From positions 1,240,001 through 1,304,000 of the forward strand of contig NZ_CP003915.1 in the NCBI RefSeq assembly GCF_000521505.1: a stretch of DNA of 64,000 nucleotides. The letters are read 5' to 3'. Shown here piece by piece: positions 1 to 7,293 of this stretch. A model generated the notes under the pieces. The model worked only from the letters and a program-made list of their open reading frames with translations. It did no database searches and was not told the DNA's origin. Position 1 is the first letter of the stretch. Each line of letters begins with the position of its first letter. Source of the DNA: Advenella mimigardefordensis DPN7 (GTDB lineage: Bacteria; Pseudomonadota; Gammaproteobacteria; Burkholderiales; Burkholderiaceae_B). Position numbers and translations under genes: made by a program.

Positions 1-1556
1 TTCCTGATGCAAATTTGATGGGGGTTATTGCCAATCTGACAGCAAATGCCGGGATGTATCGCAATTCCGCTGAAAACGGACTTTCCTTCCTGACAACGTT
101 TGTTGAGATGCAGTATCAATCGCTTGACGCAGCAACATTGGTTCCGACAGGGGCGATTACCACATTGACTAATCAGGTTGACGGTGCATCTAAAAGTTTT
201 CGTGGGAAAACCCTTGAAATTCAGGGATTGACAGCAGGCCCGAGGCGTATTCGTTTCAGGAGAACGAACAATTTTGATTACGATACGGATGATGTTATTC
301 AGGATGAAGTGACGCTTGAGACTGTCTTTGCTTGCTCTCCGATCATTCAGGCCAATTTCGGAGATGTGACTTTAGTTTATACGAAGACTGAATTCACACG
401 ACAAGCCGTAGCGATAGGTGAACGTCAACTCAATATGGTAGCGTCTCGAAAAATTCCTATCTACGATCAAGAAACCAGAACTTGGTCTGGTGTCATTAAT
501 GAAGATGGCTGGCATTCGTCAGGAACCCTATACCCCGCGAGGGATGTTCTGAACATCATTCCATTCGTCTATCAGGATCGCTACATGGGCAATCGCCCGG
601 TTTCCGAGATTGATATGGATTCACTTGCAGCGGCTGCGAACGCGCTGTACGCCATCCATCCCGATCTCCCGACCTGCGACTACACCTTCGATGACACGGA
701 AATGTCAGTTGAGAACCATCTTGCACTGATTGCAGATGCGGCCAGCATGACTTCATACCGTCAGTATGGAAAGGTTCGCTTTGAGCCGGATGTCAGGAAA
801 GACGCGCCGACTATGCTTTTCACGCACCGGAACAAGAAACCGGCTTCGGATGTTGTTACTCGGACGATGATTTCTGATGGCTATGACGGCATTGAATTCA
901 AGTACGTGTCTCCAACGTCCGTAGGATCACCATACCGCACCGAAACGATCATTCTGCCGCTGGATGGCAATTACACGAAACTCAAATCATTCGAAATCCC
1001 GGGCTTCACCGGGTTCGCAAAGTCCTGGCTGCGGGCGAATCGGGAATACCGAAAGTTGATGAATCAGCGCCAGATTACCGAGTTTGGCGCGACCAATGAT
1101 GCTCGGATGCTCGTTCCCGGCTCAATGATGGATTCTGTGGATAACACGACGTTCCAGTCGAATGACGGGGAGGTGATGGGCGTATCAGGTCTGACATTGA
1201 CGCTCTCGCAGCCAGTCGTGTTTACGCCCGGGCAGACGCACTACATCGTGCTGATGCGTCGCAACGGATCGCTGGAGTCAATCCAGTGCACACCCGGCGC
1301 CACCGATAAGGAGGTCGTGCTCGCGAACCTTCCGAGTGAGCCAATCGTTTCCGACGAGAACCGCTTGGAAGGCATCCGGACGATCTACAGCTTTGCCGCC
1401 GATATCGACAGAGAAGGGCAGTATTACACGGTAGATGATATCGACCCCACTGACCCTGAATACATCGGCGTCAAAGGATCGATATATCTGGATATGTATT
1501 ACGAAATGGATTACCAGCCGATTCCGGATGAGACGGTAACGATTAATCAGTATTGA
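1..1556 (+). CDS. Phage tail tip attachment protein J-like (TipJ family), C-terminal part, 5' truncated by window edge
   Basis: The reading frame is open to the left edge, so the first visible codons belong to a longer gene; the TTG at 15 is only the first start-like codon, not a credible start. The ~517 visible residues resemble the C-terminal half of host-specificity/tail-tip proteins of siphovirus-like phages (lambda J type): beta-rich segments, a stretch that reads like the phage-tail_3 module (roughly residues 190-370 of the visible part, with many aromatic and Asp residues), and an acidic C-terminus. Such proteins sit at the distal tail tip and contact the receptor. It is followed at once by a terminator and a second large tail gene, which fits the end of a tail operon. 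Family assignment is from general similarity, not from a decisive motif. Confidence 0.6.
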   Translation, partial: PDANLMGVIANLTANAGMYRNSAENGLSFLTTFVEMQYQSLDAATLVPTGAITTLTNQVDGASKSFRGKTLEIQGLTAGPRRIRFRRTNNFDYDTDDVIQDEVTLETVFACSPIIQANFGDVTLVYTKTEFTRQAVAIGERQLNMVASRKIPIYDQETRTWSGVINEDGWHSSGTLYPARDVLNIIPFVYQDRYMGNRPVSEIDMDSLAAAANALYAIHPDLPTCDYTFDDTEMSVENHLALIADAASMTSYRQYGKVRFEPDVRKDAPTMLFTHRNKKPASDVVTRTMISDGYDGIEFKYVSPTSVGSPYRTETIILPLDGNYTKLKSFEIPGFTGFAKSWLRANREYRKLMNQRQITEFGATNDARMLVPGSMMDSVDNTTFQSNDGEVMGVSGLTLTLSQPVVFTPGQTHYIVLMRRNGSLESIQCTPGATDKEVVLANLPSEPIVSDENRLEGIRTIYSFAADIDREGQYYTVDDIDPTDPEYIGVKGSIYLDMYYEMDYQPIPDETVTINQY

Positions 1557-1574
1557 AGACCACCAGCAACACAC

Positions 1575-1600
1575 AGCCACCTTACGAGGTGGCTTTTTTT
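1575..1600 (+). terminator. Rho-independent terminator after the tail-tip gene
   Basis: An 8-bp perfect stem AGCCACCT/AGGTGGCT with a 4-nt loop (TACG) is followed by seven T. It lies 18 bases after the stop of the tail-tip gene and only 3 bases before the GGAAG ribosome site of the next gene, so the next tail gene depends on read-through or on phage antitermination. Confidence 0.85.
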
Positions 1601-1614
1601 ATGGAAGAACGAAA

Positions 1615-3951
1615 ATGGCCGTGATAGACATTCCTGGCTTCATCGAGAAGCTGAATAACGGTGAAATCGACCTCGATACGTGGGCGGCGATTGTCAATGC
1701 CAATACGCTGACAACGATGACCCGCTTGAACGGCGCCGTTAACACGTGGTTCGGCCTTCAAGCCGCCCTGTCCGCTGCCACTGGCCTTGTCTACACGTCC
1801 AAATCAGCGATGGATGCAGCGCCTGGAACGATAGCAGGGCAGGCCGCCCGAGTCACCGAAGGCTCCGACAAAGGCCTGTACCTGTGGTCTGGGTCTGCTT
1901 GGGTTAAGACGAATGATCCGCTATTTAATGGCCCACTGTATACAGCACAAGGTGCAGATTTCCCATTTTTATACAGCCAGCGGGGCGGGGCAACATATCC
2001 GAAAAACGGGATAGCTGATAGGTCTTTCCTGAGCGTATTGGTCATTGGCCCTCAGTCTCTAATCAAGGGAAAGCTATTCAAAATATCCTACCTTCAAAAC
2101 ATGGCCGTTCTGAGCGGTGTTGCCGCAAACGGGATACGAATTGAGGAATTTGAAGCCAGCACTTTTTCGAGTTCCGGAACGGGTGTCAGCATTCATGCCC
2201 CCACGGATACCCCAGCTTCGTATGACAGATCAAATCCTCAAATTCAAACTTTTTTCATTCGCCCCCAAGAGCGTCCCGGGCTATTAATTTCGGTCACGCT
2301 TGACCCTAATCAACTACCTCCCGCTGGCACGGTCTTGAATATGAGTCAGACCGTTCACAACGGATACAGCGCGGTTATTGACCCCTCTTGTTACATCATT
2401 ACATCAAACGGCGGGCATGAAATAAACATAGGGGATGCATACCCACTGAAATCTATGTCTCGTGGGGGGCTGGTGTCTGCCGCTTCAAATATCGCGAATA
2501 ACGCATTTCTGAATATATCGGTTTCTGGCCCGGCGGAGGAAATGGATGGCAAATTATATCGTCTGTCCTACTTGCAAAACAAAGCCGAGCTTTCTCACGG
2601 TTCTGTTAATGGCATTCGACTAGAAGAGCATGACGCGGCCACATACGCAACAGACCCAAATCCAGACCTTGACGCTGTAAGCATACACATTCCTTCTGAC
2701 GCACCCGCTGAATACGATAAGTCGCTCGGGGGGATTCAAACATTTTTCATCACTCCCGCCAGACGGCCCAATCTGAGGTTCATGGTTCGCCTCAATGTTG
2801 ATTTTCTCCCTCCTGAAGGAACGCAATTGAATATGTCATCAAACGATGTATTCGCTGGCTGGTCTTGGGTCATTGACCCTTCTTGTTATGTCCCTGTAGG
2901 GATTTCAGCATCTAGTGGTGAAGAATGGAATAAACCTATGTACGCTTCATACACCGCATCCACAAAAGAGATGAAAACGGTTTCCCCCGTCTCTGAAAGT
3001 GTATTAAATCAATTTATATTCCGTCCCAATGGATACAACAACCTCCCAAATCCCAGGGGAATCGGAGAGGCGCCCTACGGTAATCCAGAATCGGCAACGT
3101 TCAATAACTTCAACTTTGCTGACTCGGAATGGTTCGGCGTGATGCATCTGCGTGCCGTCAATAACACCGATGGAAACAACAGCCGCTGGGCGACTGGCGG
3201 CAATCACGGCACTAACGGCTCTGCCTCGGGTCCACAAACGGCCCGTTGTCTAGTGCACAAAGTGTACTCAGAGGGTCAGGAATTGAAGTCTGACTTTTCG
3301 GGATACGTTGATAATGTGCAGATTCAATTCACGAATGAATTGATGGGGTATAACACAGTCGGATTGAGTCGCTATATCATGCGACAGACCTTTTGGGTGA
3401 ATATCATTGGAAATACCTGCGCAGTCCACGCCAAATATACCGCCTTAGAGGATTTGTATGTGCAGCGCGATAGTGGATTACAGGTAAACAGCCAAGGGTA
3501 CACCGATACGATTCTTTATGCTGGCGGAGCAAATACTGAAAGGGTCGTGTTCGATTCAACAACATCGGACAGCGGCGCAAAAACTATCGCTCCAGGCGCA
3601 TGGGCAATGGTCATGAAGGGTCAACATGGTCAGTTATGCATGTGGATGGACCGTTCATTCGGACTTGCTGCTGATTTGTCTCACGTTGATGATACGCAGC
3701 CGTTGATTCGATCCTCCAAAGGCGTCAGTCTGAAAATGTATAACTCTGTTGTCTACGATGTCGGAATCCCTCCTGAGCCAGCCGAAACGGCTTTATTCAT
3801 GAACGCCGGAGACTCTTACGAATGGCGTGGTGGATATGCTTGGGGTATACCTGAGGAAGTCGGAGGAGTGGACAGCATTATCAGAATGCTCATAGATCAA
3901 ACGTCCAAATTCGCCACGGTTTTTCCAAACGGCAGTTTCGATAAAGGGTAA
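1615..3951 (+). CDS. Large prophage tail-associated protein with internally duplicated domain
   Basis: 778 residues, ATG start with GGAAG seven bases upstream. The N-terminus (residues 1-75) is helical and low-complexity like the attachment part of phage tail fibres, followed by a short segment around residues 85-97 (GLYLWSGSAWVK) of the kind seen repeatedly in tail fibres. Residues about 135-268 and 295-430 are two diverged copies of one unit: both contain a G-K-L-[FY]-[KR]-[IL]-S-Y-L-Q-N core, an N-G-I-R-[IL]-E-E motif, a V-S-I-H-x-P motif, an I-Q-T-F-F-I motif and end with V-I-D-P-S-C-Y. The C-terminal ~330 residues are beta-rich, and a Trp-Phe-Gly start suggests a lectin-like or jelly-roll fold, but I do not recognise the family. 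Its place right after the tail tip and before the lysis genes suggests a side fibre or receptor-binding protein. Function is inferred from position only. Confidence 0.6.
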   Translation: MAVIDIPGFIEKLNNGEIDLDTWAAIVNANTLTTMTRLNGAVNTWFGLQAALSAATGLVYTSKSAMDAAPGTIAGQAARVTEGSDKGLYLWSGSAWVKTNDPLFNGPLYTAQGADFPFLYSQRGGATYPKNGIADRSFLSVLVIGPQSLIKGKLFKISYLQNMAVLSGVAANGIRIEEFEASTFSSSGTGVSIHAPTDTPASYDRSNPQIQTFFIRPQERPGLLISVTLDPNQLPPAGTVLNMSQTVHNGYSAVIDPSCYIITSNGGHEINIGDAYPLKSMSRGGLVSAASNIANNAFLNISVSGPAEEMDGKLYRLSYLQNKAELSHGSVNGIRLEEHDAATYATDPNPDLDAVSIHIPSDAPAEYDKSLGGIQTFFITPARRPNLRFMVRLNVDFLPPEGTQLNMSSNDVFAGWSWVIDPSCYVPVGISASSGEEWNKPMYASYTASTKEMKTVSPVSESVLNQFIFRPNGYNNLPNPRGIGEAPYGNPESATFNNFNFADSEWFGVMHLRAVNNTDGNNSRWATGGNHGTNGSASGPQTARCLVHKVYSEGQELKSDFSGYVDNVQIQFTNELMGYNTVGLSRYIMRQTFWVNIIGNTCAVHAKYTALEDLYVQRDSGLQVNSQGYTDTILYAGGANTERVVFDSTTSDSGAKTIAPGAWAMVMKGQHGQLCMWMDRSFGLAADLSHVDDTQPLIRSSKGVSLKMYNSVVYDVGIPPEPAETALFMNAGDSYEWRGGYAWGIPEEVGGVDSIIRMLIDQTSKFATVFPNGSFDKG
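2017..2904 (+). repeat. Intragenic duplication: two ~134-residue copies, 160-residue period
   Basis: The two copies lie at about 2017-2418 and 2497-2904 inside the tail protein. Corresponding motifs are spaced about 480 bases apart (the conserved S-Y-L-Q-N core is near 2089 and near 2569). The copies are clearly homologous at protein level but diverged at DNA level, so the duplication is old. Confidence 0.75.
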
Positions 3952-3990
3952 GCCGCCCCGAACGGGTATTTTTTCGCCCAAATGCGAAAA

Positions 3991-4019
3991 CGTCCCGGAG
4001 AGGGTTAAAAACCGGGACG
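3991..4019. repeat. GC-rich hairpin 1 in the tail-lysis intergenic region
   Basis: Perfect 8-bp inverted repeat CGTCCCGG/CCGGGACG with a 13-nt loop, 40 bases after the tail protein stop. There is no T-run directly after it, so it is not a textbook terminator; it could act as an mRNA 3' end stabiliser. Confidence 0.55.
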
Positions 4020-4112
4020 GTGCGCAGTGGGCTCCCTTACCTCTAATCTGCGCACGTCTTCAAGTTACTACCGCTCGACAGTGGCGGTCAAATCAAGAAA
4101 CGTAAATTAAAA

Positions 4113-4147
4113 CGCCCCGCGCAGACATGACGTGAAGGCGCGGGGCG
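4113..4147. repeat. GC-rich hairpin 2 in the tail-lysis intergenic region
   Basis: Perfect 10-bp inverted repeat CGCCCCGCGC/GCGCGGGGCG with a 15-nt loop. On the minus strand, TTTTAATTTACG follows the stem, so it could terminate leftward transcripts, though no leftward gene lies nearby. Confidence 0.55.
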
Positions 4148-4266
4148 AGTGCACGGATGGATAGGTGAGTATTCATTCGTACGAGTCCATGGTAGGACAG
4201 CGAGAATGGGTCTACAAGCCTATTCATCGGAATTTCACATTGTTTGACAATAACCTTAAAGGCAAA

Positions 4267-4297
4267 AACGCCCCTGGATGAATTGGACAGGGGCGTT
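4267..4297. repeat. GC-rich hairpin 3 in the tail-lysis intergenic region
   Basis: Perfect 10-bp inverted repeat AACGCCCCTG/CAGGGGCGTT with an 11-nt loop, flanked by short A and T runs on either side. The gap 3952-4424 otherwise has no open frame that I believe; it holds only this series of stem-loops and the terminator at its end. Confidence 0.55.
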
Positions 4298-4387
4298 TAC
4301 AAGTGGGCTACTAGAAATAGACTGCTTGCGGATGAAATTTTATAAAACCGAGTAGTAATTGACCAATACGGGTTAACCCGTAAATCG

Positions 4388-4414
4388 CCCCGGCTTCGGC
4401 TGGGGTTTTCTTTT
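4388..4414 (+). terminator. Rho-independent terminator just before the lysis module
   Basis: Stem CCCCGGC/GCTGGGG with a TTCG tetraloop and a following TTTTCTTTT tract. The last T residues touch the GGAG ribosome site of the next gene (start 4425). As at 1575, terminator and next ribosome site abut, which suits antitermination control of late phage genes. Confidence 0.8.
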
Positions 4415-4424
4415 GGAGCCGCCG

Positions 4425-4823
4425 ATGGGTGGCATTTTTATTGAGGCTCGCATGGTCGAAGAAACGTTATGGGAAAAGGCAAAACGGCATGGGCTTTTGA
4501 CGCTTTTCAGTGCTGCGGCATATGTCGTTCTGGGCTTTTTGGCAGGCCAGGCTTATCAGGCAGACCAATTACGCAAAAAGTCTGATGACGACCACCAAAA
4601 GGCTTTGCAGCAGGTCAAAACGGACGTTTCTATATCCGTCAAATCGGAGTTGAAGCCTATTCGTGAGGGATTTCAAGGTGACCTTAAGGAGGCGATGCTG
4701 ATGTGTCGGGAGGCTTCATTCAGAAGCATCAGAGCGGCCAATACCGTCAAAGAGGCGTCAGACACAGCCAGCGGCGTATTCGATGCACAGAAAGAAGCAC
4801 TGAAACGGGAGTTGGACAAATGA
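4425..4823 (+). CDS. Prophage membrane-anchored coiled-coil protein (possible i-spanin-like)
   Basis: 132 residues from ATG 4425, with GGAG six bases upstream (a TTG at 4413 is in frame but lies inside the terminator T-tract). One hydrophobic segment near residues 20-42 is followed by a charged, helical region (K/D/E/Q rich) to the end. This N-in, single-span, coiled-coil layout is that of Rz-type inner-membrane spanins, and the stop overlaps the start of a small lipoprotein gene (ATGA), as in Rz/Rz1 pairs. A second, better spanin pair lies after the endolysin, so this one may instead be a tail or holin accessory protein. Confidence 0.55.
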   Translation: MGGIFIEARMVEETLWEKAKRHGLLTLFSAAAYVVLGFLAGQAYQADQLRKKSDDDHQKALQQVKTDVSISVKSELKPIREGFQGDLKEAMLMCREASFRSIRAANTVKEASDTASGVFDAQKEALKRELDK

Positions 4824-5065
4824 AGCTATTAGCCATCATTGCCGCCCTGGCGCTGGTCGGGTGTTCCGCTTCACCTCCCAAAGTCGAGCGATACAAATTT
4901 ATCCCGGTTGAGGTCGTCAAGACCAAGACCAAAACAAAGACAGTCACAAAAATGGTTCCCCGTGACTGTCCGTCTCTTCCTGATATACCCGACACAGCTT
5001 CCCCGTCCGATGTGACCAACTGGGCCGTAACTGTGGTCCGCATGTATAAGGAGTGCGCCAAATGA
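4820..5065 (+). CDS. Small prophage lipoprotein (possible Rz1-like)
   Basis: 81 residues; the ATG at 4820 overlaps the upstream stop by four bases (ATGA), and the stop overlaps the next start in the same way. The N-terminus is a clear lipoprotein signal: MK, hydrophobic core, then a lipobox ending L-V-G-C (Cys about residue 18). After it come a repeated K-T-K-T-K-T stretch, a C-P-S-L-P-D-I-P segment and a short helical tail. Small outer-membrane lipoproteins encoded in lysis modules are usually o-spanins, but the low proline content and existence of another candidate at 6479 make this uncertain. Confidence 0.6.
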   Translation: MKLLAIIAALALVGCSASPPKVERYKFIPVEVVKTKTKTKTVTKMVPRDCPSLPDIPDTASPSDVTNWAVTVVRMYKECAK

Positions 5066-5481
5066 GTACCGCAACGATGGTGATCCGCGTCAAACAGTTT
5101 CTGATAAAAGAACGCTTCGGCGAAATGATTAATCTGGCGTTGTACATCGGCTGGGCGATCGCGCTTCTCGCTGACGGCCGCATGCTCGATATGCATGCCT
5201 TTCGTGGTTTCGCGGCCCCGGCCTGGACATACGGGCTACTTTTCGTAGGGCTGGTAATCCTAACGTCAATAGGGCTTTTCCAAATTTGCTGGTGTCGCAA
5301 ACTGGCGTCAATCTCAATGATGGCCGGATCCGCAGTATGGCTGCTGGTTGCGGTTCAATATTGGTATTCATATCCGCCATTCCAGCCCGAAATGCAGGTT
5401 TGCCCGATCCTGGCCATCATGGATTATTTCCTGGCGTTGGAGTTCGAAAAAGAATCTGAACGCTGGGGTGATGATGTATGA
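5062..5481 (+). CDS. Prophage multi-span membrane protein in lysis module
   Basis: 139 residues from the ATG at 5062, with AAGGAG nine bases upstream and an ATGA overlap with the lipoprotein gene. Three hydrophobic segments are visible (about residues 24-40, 55-77 and 85-103), followed by an acidic C-terminus (E-F-E-K-E-S-E-R). The translational coupling to its neighbours and place before the holin-like and endolysin genes suggest a role in membrane disruption or its timing (holin or antiholin). I do not recognise the family. Confidence 0.6.
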   Translation: MSTATMVIRVKQFLIKERFGEMINLALYIGWAIALLADGRMLDMHAFRGFAAPAWTYGLLFVGLVILTSIGLFQICWCRKLASISMMAGSAVWLLVAVQYWYSYPPFQPEMQVCPILAIMDYFLALEFEKESERWGDDV

Positions 5482-5857
5482 GCTCTTCACGATACATGTC
5501 TGGTTTTCCATTGCTGGCGGCGCAGTCGGCGGCGTCAGATCCCTCTACGACAGCAAGGGCGAAAAACGACCGACCGGTGAAATTGCCGTTGATTTCCTGA
5601 TTTCCATCATTGCGGCCGTCTCCTTTAATTCCTACGTTTTTGACCCGGATACCGTCAGCCCATTTGTCTTTTTGGGCATTGGCGTGCCATGCGGCGCCTG
5701 TTCGCGTATAGGCCTGCAGATCATCAGGAGCGGCGCGCTGAACTATCTGCGTAACAAATTTGACAGTCTGCTCAATGCAGCGGCTACGCGGATTATTAAC
5801 TCTCAACAGGAAAAATTTGATGAACGAAGAAATGAAGATAAGCCAAGCGGGGATTGA
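5471..5857 (+). CDS. Putative phage holin (LydA/superfamily III-like)
   Basis: About 128 residues; ATG at 5471 (a second at 5474), overlapping the end of the preceding gene. It has three hydrophobic stretches: an N-terminal W-F-S-I-A-G-G-A-V-G-G segment, a central L-I-S-I-I-A-A-V segment, and a third F-V-F-L-G-I-G segment, then a basic and finally charged tail. Size, spans and position immediately upstream of the endolysin fit a holin that opens the inner membrane so the signal-less endolysin can reach the wall. The conserved R-S-L-Y-D after the first span resembles LydA-type holins; this is from memory of the family and is not certain. Confidence 0.55.
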   Translation: MMYELFTIHVWFSIAGGAVGGVRSLYDSKGEKRPTGEIAVDFLISIIAAVSFNSYVFDPDTVSPFVFLGIGVPCGACSRIGLQIIRSGALNYLRNKFDSLLNAAATRIINSQQEKFDERRNEDKPSGD

Positions 5858-6305
5858 TTTCATCAAGAGCTACGAGGCACTACGCCTGCAGGCTTACGAC
5901 GATGGCGTAGGCGTCTGGACAATTGGCTGGGGACACACAAAGGGCGTCAAGAAAGGTGACAAGATCACCGTTGCCCAGGCTGAACAGTATTTACGGGATG
6001 ATCTGGTGCGGTTTGAGAAAGCCGTCAATGAATGGGTAACTGTTCCATTGCAGCAATCCCAGTACGATGCCTTGGTTTCGTTTGCTTTTAATGTCGGCAC
6101 CGGGAATCCTGATCCGAAATACGGCAAGACGGGGTTCTACTGGTCCACTCTGCGGCGACTATTGAACGAAGGCGACTATATCGGCGCGGCCAATGAGTTC
6201 CTGCGCTGGGATAAGGCTGGTGGGAAGGTACTGGCCGGGCTGACTCGCAGGCGCAAGGACGAATACAACATGTTCTTATTCAGGGAGGGGTTCAGCCATG
6301 AATGA
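5820..6305 (+). CDS. Phage endolysin, T4-type lysozyme (glycoside hydrolase family 24)
   Basis: 161 residues from the ATG at 5820 (AGG nine bases upstream; overlaps the holin-like gene). It cuts the glycan backbone of peptidoglycan. The catalytic triad of T4 lysozyme (Glu11-Asp20-Thr26) is visible with exact spacing as Glu19, Asp28 and Thr34, within F-I-K-S-Y-E-A-L-R-L and the hallmark T-I-G-W-G-H-T-K-G. There is no signal peptide or signal-anchor, so it should be released by a holin. The stop overlaps the Rz-like gene by eight bases. Confidence 0.92.
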   Translation: MNEEMKISQAGIDFIKSYEALRLQAYDDGVGVWTIGWGHTKGVKKGDKITVAQAEQYLRDDLVRFEKAVNEWVTVPLQQSQYDALVSFAFNVGTGNPDPKYGKTGFYWSTLRRLLNEGDYIGAANEFLRWDKAGGKVLAGLTRRRKDEYNMFLFREGFSHE

Positions 6306-6549
6306 ACTATTCGGAAGGATATGGGGATATATCGCCGGCGCCGCTGCGCTGATCGTGGCTGCGGCTGGCTTGTACCTGCGGGGCAGGAGTACGGGGCGGT
6401 CGGATGAACGCCAGGAGCGCGATGCAGCCGTGGCGAAGCAGCAAGCCCAAGCACAAAAGATCACAAGGAAGAACGCGAATGAAACCAATATGGCTACTGA
6501 CGATGCTGTTGATGCTGAGCTTGAGCGCGACTGGATGCGCAAACCTTGA
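6298..6549 (+). CDS. Rz-like inner-membrane spanin (i-spanin)
   Basis: 83 residues. A single N-terminal membrane span (about residues 8-28) is followed by a charged Gln/Ala/Lys/Glu-rich helix, the usual layout of Rz i-spanins that link inner to outer membrane during the last step of lysis. It starts inside the endolysin gene and contains the start of a lipoprotein gene in another frame, a hallmark of Rz/Rz1 nesting. It is short for an Rz (E. coli lambda Rz is ~150 residues). Confidence 0.75.
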   Translation: MNELFGRIWGYIAGAAALIVAAAGLYLRGRSTGRSDERQERDAAVAKQQAQAQKITRKNANETNMATDDAVDAELERDWMRKP

Positions 6550-6691
6550 GAAGGTCGGCATTGAATTTTGTCCCAATACCAAACCTTTTGTATTCACAGA
6601 CAAGGCTGAAATTCAGGCAACGCCCATGCCGGTGAAGCGCCAGGCGCTGGAGCATAACCGGAACTACCGGGATTTGTGCGAAGCTCAATGA
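6479..6691 (+). CDS. Rz1-like outer-membrane spanin lipoprotein (o-spanin)
   Basis: 70 residues from the ATG at 6479, in a different frame overlapping the last ~70 bases of the Rz-like gene, with AAGGAA upstream. The lipoprotein signal ends L-S-A-T-G-C with the lipidated Cys at residue 20. The mature part has a C-P-N-T-K-P segment and ends in a short charged helix. Overlap with the i-spanin, size and lipobox together support an o-spanin. The 3' end converges with and overlaps the minus-strand zinc-ribbon gene by seven bases. Confidence 0.75.
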   Translation: MKPIWLLTMLLMLSLSATGCANLEKVGIEFCPNTKPFVFTDKAEIQATPMPVKRQALEHNRNYRDLCEAQ

Positions 6692-6906
6692 GACCTGATA
6701 ACAGATTGTGCTTCGATTTCGTCCCAGAACGACTTGCCGCACAGAGCGCAGCGATCTTCATATCCGGGATCACATAAAATTTCAGTTATTTCTCGAGCGT
6801 CAGGAAACGAATTCACCACTTCGGATGAGCAATCATTGCACACATACGAATTCAAATAGTAATCCTTGTTTCCAGGAGTTCGCTTTCGAATAGCGTATTT
6901 CTTCAT
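6685..6906 (-). CDS. Small protein with two CxxC pairs (zinc-ribbon-like), unknown function
   Basis: 73 residues if begun at the ATG at 6904-6906 (a GGAAA lies upstream); an alternative start at 6930 adds eight residues and has no ribosome site. Cys23/Cys26 and Cys53/Cys56, with Cys45 in addition, form two CxxC knuckles typical of a zinc ribbon. Such small proteins are common prophage cargo. It is transcribed against the late genes and converges with the lysis operon. It has no recognised partner. Confidence 0.55.
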   Translation of the reverse strand: MKKYAIRKRTPGNKDYYLNSYVCNDCSSEVVNSFPDAREITEILCDPGYEDRCALCGKSFWDEIEAQSVIRSH

Positions 6907-7293
6907 GACATTTCCATGGATTGTCATCATGAAGAATAAATACTATGATCCGCACCAATTTGAAAATCAGGGTTTGTACTTATTTTGCAGAATTATTCTT
7001 CGATTGGTGATCGGCCTCTACGCTCAAATCTGAGCCGTACCTTACCCTAATATGATCGGCCTCGCTGGTTAGGACTGAGATACTTTTGGTGCCACTTATA
7101 TTTGGCTGGTTGGGCGGTATGCAGATTGCGCTATGCGGCACGATGCGACTGTGGCGCTATGGTGAGTTTGCGAAATGTAGCGCCAGGGGTCAGGGCAGGA
7201 ATTTCACCTGGCCTACATTAGCTTATTAGGCTAACGCCCCTTTGATTGCAGACCACTGGCCCCTGGCTGAATTATTGAAGCATTGACAATATT
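6907..7293. other. Intergenic region with a long-range inverted repeat
   Basis: I see no believable gene here. An 11-of-12 inverted repeat lies at 7182-7193 and 7256-7267 (core GCCAGGGG/CCCCTGGC) with about 62 bases between the arms. It ends 26 bases beyond the stop of the Abi gene (minus strand) and may form the 3' structure of that transcript. GC content is below the genome-like parts of the window. Confidence 0.4.

Noticed and set aside
4747..5866. Minus-strand open frames of 118-149 codons under the lysis genes
   Set aside because: The plus-strand genes are translationally coupled with ATGA overlaps and carry clear lipoprotein or lysozyme features, so the minus frames are shadows.
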